Assembly: GCA_013696595.1 (NCBI GenBank)
Contig: JACCYG010000276.1
Location: 1-7,139, forward strand
Source: Actinomycetota bacterium
GTDB lineage: Bacteria; Actinomycetota; Thermoleophilia; Gaiellales; Gaiellaceae
Length of the DNA: 7,139 nt
Direction of reading: 5' to 3'
Positions within the stretch are counted from its first letter, which is position 1; each line of letters begins with the position of its first letter. The position numbers and the translations under genes were made by a program. A model generated the notes under the pieces. It saw nothing but the letters and a program-made list of their open reading frames with translations. It made no database searches and was not told where the DNA came from. This document shows, one piece after another, positions 1-5,594 of the stretch.

Positions 1-1
1 T

Positions 2-1138
2 CTCGAGGCCGCCCGCGTTCCGGGGGAGCGCGTGGCCGCCGACGCGCTCCATGACGCGCTGGGGCCCGCGGCAGCAGCGACCCCGGACGAGGCACGCGTC
101 GCCGTCGCGATGAGTGGAGGCGTGGACAGCGCAGTGGCGCTCGTGCGTGCGCGAGAGGCGGGACACGACCCGGTGGGCGTCACACTGCGCCTCTGGACCG
201 ACCCGAACGGGCCCGACTCGGACCGCGCGTGCTGCTCGCCCGCTTCGGTGGTGGCAGCCAGGGAGACATGCCATTCCCTCGGCCTGCCGCACTTCACGCT
301 CGATCTCCGTGAGGAGTTCCGTCGCGCCGTCGTCGCCCCGTTCGTCTCCGGGTACGGACGCGGGGAGACGCCGAACCCCTGCGTGCGCTGCAACGGGAGC
401 TTCCGGTTTGCCGAGCTGCTCGCGTTCGCGCGGCGGATCGGCGCGCGCAAGCTCGTTACCGGGCACTACGCGCGCACGACCGAGCATCGCGGGCGCGTTT
501 TGCTCGCGCGCGGGGCGGATCCCGACAAGGACCAGTCGTACATGCTCGGGCGCCTCGATCCGCGCCACCTCGATCGGCTCTGGTTTCCGCTCGGAGAGCA
601 GACGAAGGACAAGACGCGAGAGCAGGCGCGTTCGGCTGGTCTCGCGGCGGCGGAGCGGGCCGAGAGCCAGGAGGCGTGCTTCCTCGCCGGCGGCGACTAT
701 CGCGATTTCCTCGCAAGGCACGGCCTGGACGCGAGCGACGGCGTGATCCGCGACGAGGCCGGCAAGGAGCTCGGACGGCACGACGGCTTCTGGCGCTTCA
801 CGCCGGGACAGCGACGAGGCCTCGGCATCGCCACCGGTCTACCGGTGTATGCGCTGCGAACGGAGCCGCGCACGAATACGGTCGTCGTAGGGCCCCGGGA
901 GTCGCTCGCGCGGCGCGAGGTGGGCGTCCGGGCCGGTCGTCTCTTCGTTCCGGTGGAGCGAGGCGACGCGAAGCTTCGCTACCGCGCGCCGGCCGCGCCG
1001 GCCGTCGTGCAGGAGTTGGAACGCGGATTCCGCCTGACGCTCGACGAGCCGGCCTACGGCGTCGCGGCGGGGCAGGCCGCCGTCCTGTACGAGGGCGACG
1101 CGGTTGTCGGCGCCGGCCTCATCACGTCGGCTTCGTAA
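2..1138 (+). CDS. mnmA: tRNA-specific 2-thiouridylase MnmA (5' end probably outside the window)
   Basis: MnmA adenylates U34 of Lys/Glu/Gln tRNAs with ATP and installs sulfur supplied by a cysteine desulfurase, giving the 2-thiouridine wobble base in the cytoplasm. Numbering from GTG 32 gives 368 residues, close to family length. Visible in order: ATP-pyrophosphatase P-loop SGGVDS (28-33), a CCSP segment (67-70), TPNPCVRCN (113-121) whose second Cys (C120) matches the first catalytic Cys, GHYAR (144-148), KDQSYML (166-172), SQEACF (212-217) with the second catalytic Cys C216, and FTPGQRRGLG (256-265). The C-terminal beta-barrel follows. The ATG at 110 would remove the first beta strand, so it is not the start. 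GTG 32 has GGGGGAG only 3 nt upstream. The frame is open to base 2 with coding-like third positions, so the gene may begin further left, perhaps fused to a NifU/IscU-like domain (inference). The function call is secure; the start is not. Confidence 0.95.
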   Translation, partial: LEAARVPGERVAADALHDALGPAAAATPDEARVAVAMSGGVDSAVALVRAREAGHDPVGVTLRLWTDPNGPDSDRACCSPASVVAARETCHSLGLPHFTLDLREEFRRAVVAPFVSGYGRGETPNPCVRCNGSFRFAELLAFARRIGARKLVTGHYARTTEHRGRVLLARGADPDKDQSYMLGRLDPRHLDRLWFPLGEQTKDKTREQARSAGLAAAERAESQEACFLAGGDYRDFLARHGLDASDGVIRDEAGKELGRHDGFWRFTPGQRRGLGIATGLPVYALRTEPRTNTVVVGPRESLARREVGVRAGRLFVPVERGDAKLRYRAPAAPAVVQELERGFRLTLDEPAYGVAAGQAAVLYEGDAVVGAGLITSAS

Positions 1139-1154
1139 TCGCGGCGCCGCCGAC

Positions 1155-1160
1155 TACACT
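1155..1160 (+). promoter_or_regulatory. Possible -10 element (TACACT) upstream of the anti-sigma/sigma pair
   Basis: TACACT fits the actinobacterial TANNNT -10 pattern and lies 17 nt after the mnmA stop, about 80 nt before the next start codon. The hexamer 17 nt upstream (TTCGTA, 1132-1137) matches TTGACA at only three positions. I saw no SigB/SigF-type GTTT...GGGTA promoter in this gap. Without it, the pair would be read through from mnmA. Confidence 0.35.
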
Positions 1161-1241
1161 TTTCCTCCGCGCAACCGCCCAGAGCGCGCGTCCGTTCTAC
1201 CCAGGGAAGCAGAGCCAGCTTCGCTTGCCGTGCCAGGCCCC

Positions 1242-1643
1242 ATGACCGACGCGATCAAGCTCACCATCCCGCATCAGAAGTCCTATTACGGGGTCGTTCG
1301 CCTCGTCGTCGGCGGCCTCGCGGCTCGCCTCGACCTTTCATACGAGTCGCTCGAAGACTTGCAGCTTGCACTCGAAAGCCTCCTCGGGAACGAGGCCTAC
1401 GCCTCGGGCGACGACGTGACGGTCGAGCTTTCGCTCGGTCCCGGCTCGATCCAGATGCTGGTCGGCCCCCTGGACGGCGCTCGGCTTCGGCCCGACCTGG
1501 CTGCCGCCGACGGGGACGAGGAGGGCGTAAGCCTCGGACGGCTGCTTGCGACAGTCGTCGGCGACGTGCGCCTCGAGGAGCGCGACGGAGGGCACTGGGT
1601 TCGTCTCGAGAAACGGACGGCCGGCTCCGGTTCGTCGGCATGA
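1242..1643 (+). CDS. RsbW-like anti-sigma regulatory protein (GHKL ATPase fold, degenerate)
   Basis: This 133-residue protein resembles the serine-kinase anti-sigma family (RsbW/SpoIIAB), which holds SigB/SigF-type factors inactive by direct binding. The length is that of a single HATPase domain. A first-strand motif (KLTIP, 6-10) leads to a helix reading LQLALESLL (40-48), which occupies the N-box place. A C-terminal GVSLGRLLATVVGDV (95-109) followed by LEERDGGHWVRLEKR (111-125) resembles the family's last helix and strands. The N-box Glu (E45) has Asn at +5 (N50) rather than +4, and the G1 position reads VGPLDG (74-79) instead of DxGxG, so ATP binding or kinase activity is doubtful. ATG 1242 was chosen because the homology begins there. 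GTG 1230 is an in-frame alternative, and neither has a clear Shine-Dalgarno. The 3' end overlaps the sigma gene by 4 nt, which supports a binding-partner role (inference). Confidence 0.75.
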   Translation: MTDAIKLTIPHQKSYYGVVRLVVGGLAARLDLSYESLEDLQLALESLLGNEAYASGDDVTVELSLGPGSIQMLVGPLDGARLRPDLAAADGDEEGVSLGRLLATVVGDVRLEERDGGHWVRLEKRTAGSGSSA

Positions 1644-2419
1644 CGCTCTCCTCCGAGAACGATCGCGAGCTGCTCCGCGCCTACCACGGGCGGGGCGATC
1701 TCGAGGCGCGCGAACGGCTGATCGAGCAGTACCTGCCGCTCGTCCGCTCGCTGGCCCGCCGCTACTCGTACCGCGGCGAGCTGCTGGAGGATCTCGTCCA
1801 GGTCGGCTGCATCGGCCTGATCAAGGCGATCGACCGCTTCGACGTGGACCGCGGCGTCGAGCTGACGACCTACGCGACACCGAACATCATCGGCGAGATC
1901 AAGCGTCACTTCCGCGACAAGGGGTGGTCGGTTCGCGTCCCGCGGGGTCTCCAGGAGCTCAACGTCCGGCTATCGCGCCTGATCGAGGAGTTGACCGTCC
2001 AGCTCGAGCGGTCGCCGACGATTCCCGAGCTGGCGAAGGCGGCCGGAGTGCAAGAGGAGGAGGTGCTCGAGGCGCTTGAGACCGGCCAGGCGTACGCGAC
2101 GCTCTCGCTATCCGCGCCCTCCGGCGGGGATGAGAACGACGACCTCGATCCGCTCGAGTCGCTCGGCGAGATTGAGCACGAATACGAGGTGAGCGAGGAT
2201 CGCGCCGTCCTCGCCCCGGGCCTGCGCGTTCTGGACGAGCGCGAGCGCCGAATCCTTCAGCTCCGCTTCTTCGACGGCCTCACACAGTCGCAGATCGCGC
2301 AGCAGATCGGGATCTCGCAGATGCACGTCTCGCGGCTTATCCGCCGCTCGCTCGAGAAGATTCGCAACGAGGTCGCCGCCGACAACGGCGGGCCCGCCAG
2401 CCAGACCGCCCGGGGATAA
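1640..2419 (+). CDS. SigB/SigF-family RNA polymerase sigma factor
   Basis: This is a 259-residue group 3 sigma factor that would redirect RNA polymerase to stress- or development-type promoters. Region 2 spans about 26-95, with region 2.2 core binding at DLVQVGCIGLIKAIDRFD (51-68) and the -10-reading helices around TTYATPNIIGEIKRHFRD (76-93). Region 3 runs about 105-165 and includes SPTIPELAKAAGV (125-137). An acidic linker DENDDLD (164-170) precedes region 4 at about 198-243, whose helix-turn-helix for the -35 box is at 215-234 (TQSQIAQQIG to SRLI). All regions are intact, unlike ECF factors, which lack region 3. ATG 1640 overlaps the upstream TGA as ATGA, so translation is probably coupled to the anti-sigma-like gene at a near-fixed ratio. 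The subtype (SigB, SigF or another stress sigma) cannot be fixed from sequence alone, so no symbol is given. Confidence 0.93.
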   Translation: MTLSSENDRELLRAYHGRGDLEARERLIEQYLPLVRSLARRYSYRGELLEDLVQVGCIGLIKAIDRFDVDRGVELTTYATPNIIGEIKRHFRDKGWSVRVPRGLQELNVRLSRLIEELTVQLERSPTIPELAKAAGVQEEEVLEALETGQAYATLSLSAPSGGDENDDLDPLESLGEIEHEYEVSEDRAVLAPGLRVLDERERRILQLRFFDGLTQSQIAQQIGISQMHVSRLIRRSLEKIRNEVAADNGGPASQTARG

Positions 2420-2423
2420 GCTC

Positions 2424-2450
2424 GCGCGGCCCGGGGCGGCGCTCTGGCTT
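2424..2450 (+). terminator. Weak candidate terminator hairpin after the sigma gene
   Basis: GCGCGGC (2424-2430) and GCGGCGC (2436-2442) can pair around a 5-nt loop with one G-G mismatch. AGC (2419-2421) and GCT (2447-2449) could extend the stem past an internal loop. It begins 5 nt after the sigma stop, where a terminator would be expected, but only a short run of T follows (2449-2451). G+C-rich DNA forms such stems by chance, so this is tentative. Confidence 0.25.
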
Positions 2451-2498
2451 TCGCACCCCTCGTGGCCTCCGCGTCCGGCGTTGCCCGGTCGTCCCATC

Positions 2499-2510
2499 CG
2501 GACATGTCCG
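2499..2510. promoter_or_regulatory. Perfect 12-bp palindrome, possible operator (CGGACATGTCCG)
   Basis: CGGACATGTCCG is its own reverse complement and lies about 90 bp upstream of the alaS -10 element, in the longest gap of the window. Perfect dyads of this length are typical dimeric-regulator sites. The left half (CCGGAC, 2498-2503) can alternatively pair with GTCCGG at 2473-2478, giving a second possible hairpin. No T-run follows, so a terminator reading is weak. The regulator is unknown. Confidence 0.3.
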
Positions 2511-2598
2511 CTCAAGGTAGACCCAGCCTCCTCCCCGAGGCGATCGTATCGTCGAACTCCCTACACGTGGCGCGCAAATCGTCCCGGGATCGTGACCG

Positions 2599-2604
2599 TA
2601 CAAT
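2599..2604 (+). promoter_or_regulatory. -10 element TACAAT of the probable alaS promoter
   Basis: TACAAT differs from the TATAAT consensus at one base. The A+T-rich hexamer stands out in this G+C-rich gap. No convincing TTGACA-like -35 lies 16-19 nt upstream, as is common for actinobacterial housekeeping promoters. A start point 7 nt downstream of the last T would fall at about 2611, leaving only about 6 nt before ATG 2617, or none before GTG 2611. Confidence 0.6.
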
Positions 2605-2605
2605 C

Positions 2606-2611
2606 GAGGAG
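2606..2611 (+). promoter_or_regulatory. Shine-Dalgarno GAGGAG that points to ATG 2617 of alaS
   Basis: GAGGAG lies 5 nt before ATG 2617 and physically overlaps the alternative GTG at 2611, so as a ribosome binding site it supports the ATG. It could work only if transcription starts at or upstream of about 2606, which is tight against the -10 at 2599-2604. This site therefore conflicts with a leaderless reading of the same promoter. Confidence 0.5.
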
Positions 2612-2616
2612 TGCGC

Positions 2617-5169
2617 ATGACTCCTGAGCTTCGCGAGGGATTCCTCTCGTACTTCGAGTCGAACGGGCACCGACGACTGCCCTCGGGGCCTGTGATCCCG
2701 CCGCCCGGCGACCAATCGACGCTCTTCGTCGTCGCGGGCATGCAGCCGCTGCAGCCGTACTTCCTCGGCCTCGACGAGCCGCCTTCGCCGCGCGTGACCA
2801 CCGTCCAGAAGGTCATGCGGGCGGGCGGCAAGCAGAACGACCTCGACGACGTGGGCCGCACCGCGCGACACGCCTCCTTCTTCGAGATGCTCGGGAACTT
2901 CTCGTTCGGCGACTACTTCAAGGACGGCGCGATCGACCTTGCCTGGCAGTTCGTCACCGAGGAGATGGGCTTCGACGCGAACCGGCTGTGGGCGACCGTG
3001 TTCGCGGGCGATCCCGAGCTCGGGCTCGGCGAGGACGAGGTGGCGATTGCGGGCTGGCAGCGTGTCGGGGTTCCCCGCGGTCGGATCGTCGGCCTGCCGC
3101 GCTCCGAGAACTTCTGGCAGGCGGCGGACACGGGACCGTGCGGGCCGTGCTCGGAGCTCTATCTTGACCGTGGTGAGCGCTACGGCTGCGGCCGTGCGGA
3201 GTGTGGGCCGGGCTGCGATTGCGACCGGTTCCTCGAGTTCTGGAACCTGGTCTTCATGGAGTTCGACCTGCACGGGGACGGTACGCTCGAGCCGCTCCCG
3301 AAACAGAACATCGACACCGGCCTGGGGCTCGAGCGCGGCGCCATGCTTCTCCAGGGCGTCGACTCGATCTACGACACCGACGGCTACCAACAGATCATGG
3401 ACTGGGTCGCTGCCGAGAGTGGCGTGCGCTACGGCGAGTCCGAGGAGGCGACGAAGGCGCACCGCGTCCTCGCCGACCACGGACGCGCGATGACATTTCT
3501 CATCGCTGATGGTGTCGTGCCCTCCAACGAGGGCCGTGGCTACGTCCTCCGACGCGTGATCCGGCGCGCTGTGCAGCACGGCCAGCGGATCGGCCTGCGC
3601 GACCTCTGGCGCGTTCCGGCCGTCGTCGCGGGCCAGATGGGCGAGGCGTACCCCGAGGTGCGGGGCCACGCCGAGGAGATCGAACGCGTCGTCCGCGCGG
3701 AGGAAGAGCGGTTCACCGAGACACTCGAGCGTGGGATGAAGCTCTTTGAGGAGATCGCTGCGCGAGGTGCGATCTCGGGCGATGACGCGTTCAGGCTCCA
3801 CGACACGTACGGGTTCCCGCTCGAGCTGACGCGCGAGCTTGCCGCCGACCGCGGCCTCGGGGTCGACGAGGAGGAGTTCAGGCGCCTCATGGCCGAGCAG
3901 AGATCACGGTCCCGCTCGGTTGGAGTGACAGCGGGAGCCGAGCAGGCGGGTGAGTTCGCCCGGGAGGCCGGGTTCGAAACCGAGTTCGTGGGTTACGAGA
4001 CAACGGAGGCCCTCACGCAGCTCGGCGCCGCGGAGTCACTCGGAGATGGGACGTTTCTCGCCAAGCTCCGCCAGTCGCCCTTCTACGCCGAGGGCGGCGG
4101 GCAGGTCACCGATCAGGGCTGGATCGAGAAGAACGGCTTGCGAGCCGAGCTCGTCGCCGGATATCGCATCGGCAGCGATCAGGTGCTCGTCTTCCAAGGA
4201 GAGGGGTTCTCGGCCGGCGACCGCGTACGGGCGGTTGTTCCATGGCGAGTCCGCTTCCCGACGATGGCGAACCACACGGCGACCCACCTGCTTCATCAAG
4301 CGCTTCGCGACGTGCTCGGTGGCCACGTCCGCCAGGCCGGCTCGGCTGTCCGCCCGGAGAAGCTTCGCTTCGACTTCACCCACGCGCAGGCGCTCACACC
4401 GGACGAGCGCGCGCGCGTCGAGGAGATCGTGAACGAGCGCGTCTTCGAAAACCTGCCCGTGCACGCGTTCCTCACGCCGATCGACGAGGCTCGCAAGCTC
4501 GGTGCGCAGATGCTCTTCGGCGAAAAATACGGCGAGATCGTGCGCGTGATCGAGATCCCGGACTACTCGCGCGAGCTCTGCGGTGGGACGCACGTGCGTG
4601 CGACGGCCGAGATCGGGCCGTTCGCCATCCTCTCCGAGGGCTCGGTCGGGTCGGGCGTCCGCCGGATCGAGGCGGTGACCTCGGGCGAGGCGTTCGCCTA
4701 CATCCGGTCACAGGCCGAAGCCGCTGGCGAGCTACGCGCAGAGCTCGCGCAGACGCGCAAGGATGCCCGCAAGCGGCCCGAAGCGGCGGCGGAGTCCGCG
4801 GACGTGGTCGCGGGGCTGCTCGCCGACGCGAAGGAGGCGGGCGGCGTCCGGATCGTCGCCCGCGAGGTGGGAGAGATGGACGCCGACTCGCTCCTCGACC
4901 TCTCTGACCGCGTCAAGCAAAAGGCGGCGCCGGCGGCGGTCGTCCTCGGCGCGCGCGAGAACGGGCGCGTTCATCTCGTAGCGAACTTCGACGACTCCGT
5001 GGCCGAGCGAGGCGTCAGCGCGTCGGATGTGGTGAAGGCGGCGGCCGGGGTGGTCGGTGGGGGAGGCGGTGGTCGCGCGACGATGGCGCGTGCGGGCGGC
5101 CGTGACCCCGAGAAGCTTGCCGAAGCCTTGGCGACAGCGGAGCGGACGCTGCTCGACGCGCTTTCCTGA
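2617..5169 (+). CDS. alaS: Alanyl-tRNA synthetase AlaS
   Basis: AlaS charges tRNA-Ala with alanine using ATP and clears mischarged Ser/Gly through an editing domain. The protein is complete (850 residues from ATG 2617; the family runs about 850-900). The class II catalytic domain carries motif 2 around RHASFFEMLGNFSFGDYFK (84-102), GPCGPCSE (173-180) and motif 3 around NEGRGYVLRRVIRRA (304-318). The editing domain shows the zinc ligands HTATH (H553, H557) and CGGTH (C655, H659). The C-Ala domain ends with a glycine run (814-819) and AGGRDPEKL (826-834). Oddities: a four-Cys insert at 191-202, and the usual QKCxRxxGKHND reads QKVMRAGGKQND (64-75). GTG 2611 would add two residues. It probably has its own promoter just upstream. 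ruvX begins 29 nt after the stop, an order shared with other actinobacteria. Confidence 0.98.
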   Translation: MTPELREGFLSYFESNGHRRLPSGPVIPPPGDQSTLFVVAGMQPLQPYFLGLDEPPSPRVTTVQKVMRAGGKQNDLDDVGRTARHASFFEMLGNFSFGDYFKDGAIDLAWQFVTEEMGFDANRLWATVFAGDPELGLGEDEVAIAGWQRVGVPRGRIVGLPRSENFWQAADTGPCGPCSELYLDRGERYGCGRAECGPGCDCDRFLEFWNLVFMEFDLHGDGTLEPLPKQNIDTGLGLERGAMLLQGVDSIYDTDGYQQIMDWVAAESGVRYGESEEATKAHRVLADHGRAMTFLIADGVVPSNEGRGYVLRRVIRRAVQHGQRIGLRDLWRVPAVVAGQMGEAYPEVRGHAEEIERVVRAEEERFTETLERGMKLFEEIAARGAISGDDAFRLHDTYGFPLELTRELAADRGLGVDEEEFRRLMAEQRSRSRSVGVTAGAEQAGEFAREAGFETEFVGYETTEALTQLGAAESLGDGTFLAKLRQSPFYAEGGGQVTDQGWIEKNGLRAELVAGYRIGSDQVLVFQGEGFSAGDRVRAVVPWRVRFPTMANHTATHLLHQALRDVLGGHVRQAGSAVRPEKLRFDFTHAQALTPDERARVEEIVNERVFENLPVHAFLTPIDEARKLGAQMLFGEKYGEIVRVIEIPDYSRELCGGTHVRATAEIGPFAILSEGSVGSGVRRIEAVTSGEAFAYIRSQAEAAGELRAELAQTRKDARKRPEAAAESADVVAGLLADAKEAGGVRIVAREVGEMDADSLLDLSDRVKQKAAPAAVVLGARENGRVHLVANFDDSVAERGVSASDVVKAAAGVVGGGGGGRATMARAGGRDPEKLAEALATAERTLLDALS

Positions 5170-5183
5170 CGTCTGGCCATGGC

Positions 5184-5189
5184 TAGAAT
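5184..5189 (+). promoter_or_regulatory. -10 element TAGAAT before ruvX
   Basis: TAGAAT in the 29-nt alaS-ruvX gap matches TATAAT at five of six positions. TTTCCT (5162-5167), 16 nt upstream, is a poor -35. The last T is 10 nt before GTG 5199, and no Shine-Dalgarno lies between them, so a leaderless or near-leaderless ruvX-mltG-aroE transcript is plausible. Read-through from alaS is also possible. Confidence 0.5.
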
Positions 5190-5198
5190 CGCGCGCCT

Positions 5199-5594
5199 GT
5201 GAGGGTCCTTGCGCTCGACTACGGCTCTGCGCGGACCGGCGTCGCCGTCTCGGACCCGACCGGAACGGTTGCCCGACCCCTGCAGGTCGTCGAGCATGCC
5301 GCGGGCGAGGAGGGACTTGCCCGCGTCGTCGATCTCGCGCGCCGCGAGGGCGCGGAGCGCATCGTCGTCGGGCTGCCCGTGACGCTCAGGGGCGAGCTCG
5401 GCGCGCAGGCCGGGGAAACCGAACGTTTCGTGGCGGCCCTTCGCGCCGCGACCGATCTCCCCGTCGAGACGTTCGACGAGCGCTTCACCACCCGGATCGC
5501 GCGGCAGCACGGGTCGAGCGCGCCCGAAGATGCGGCCGCGGCCGCTCATCTCCTGACGAGCTATCTCGAATGGCTGACGGCCCGCGCTACGTAA
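5199..5594 (+). CDS. ruvX: RuvX/YqgF-family RNase H-fold nuclease
   Basis: The YqgF/RuvX family is known for maturation of the 16S rRNA 5' end and as a putative Holliday-junction resolvase. The 131-residue protein has the acidic active-site positions: D7 in LALDYGS (4-10), the DERFTT motif (93-98, usually DERLTT) and D111 in the final helix (EDAAAAAHLL). VVGLP (56-60) and a conserved N-terminal GVAVSDP (14-20) support the family. The loop between DERFTT and the last Asp is shorter than in many homologues, which carry a basic stretch there. GTG 5199 places the first beta strand (MRVLALD) correctly. No Shine-Dalgarno is visible, which fits a leaderless start from the -10 at 5184-5189. Its 3' end overlaps mltG by 25 nt. 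The family call is firm, while the physiological substrate rests on family knowledge. Confidence 0.95.
   Translation: MRVLALDYGSARTGVAVSDPTGTVARPLQVVEHAAGEEGLARVVDLARREGAERIVVGLPVTLRGELGAQAGETERFVAALRAATDLPVETFDERFTTRIARQHGSSAPEDAAAAAHLLTSYLEWLTARAT

Noticed and set aside
114..746. Overlapping + frame inside mnmA
   Set aside because: Arg/Ser/Ala-rich with no domain. It runs in the +1-shifted frame of a gene whose motifs are all intact.
832..847. Inverted repeat CACCGGT-CT-ACCGGTG
   Set aside because: It lies inside mnmA and encodes the ordinary ATGLPVY segment after FTPGQRRGLG. Most likely chance in G+C-rich codons.
986..1003. Tandem 9-bp repeat GCGCCGGCC x2
   Set aside because: It encodes an Ala/Pro-rich stretch in mnmA. 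It is short, in frame and without any other copy that I noticed.
1104..1241. Upstream extension of the anti-sigma-like gene to ATG 1104
   Set aside because: It would overlap the mnmA end and add 46 Arg/Pro/Ala-rich residues unlike the family. Homology begins at the ATG at 1242.
1139..1241. Autoregulatory SigB/SigF-type promoter before the anti-sigma/sigma pair
   Set aside because: GTTC (1193) and GGGAA (1204) are both present but far too close together to form a -35/-10 pair, and no other GTTT...GGGTA match is visible.
2512..3801. Long antisense open frame (429 codons) opposite the 5' half of alaS
   Set aside because: It mirrors alaS codons, has no recognisable motif, and is the shadow expected opposite a G+C-rich gene. 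The alaS reading is unambiguous over the same bases.
4036..4593. Antisense open frame (185 codons) opposite the alaS editing domain
   Set aside because: Composition is a shadow of the sense gene, with no start signal or family motif.
5057..5569. Upstream extension of the mltG frame back into alaS
   Set aside because: The added 171 residues are Arg/Gly-rich shadow sequence across the alaS end and ruvX. MltG should begin with a short tail and membrane helix, as it does from ATG 5570.
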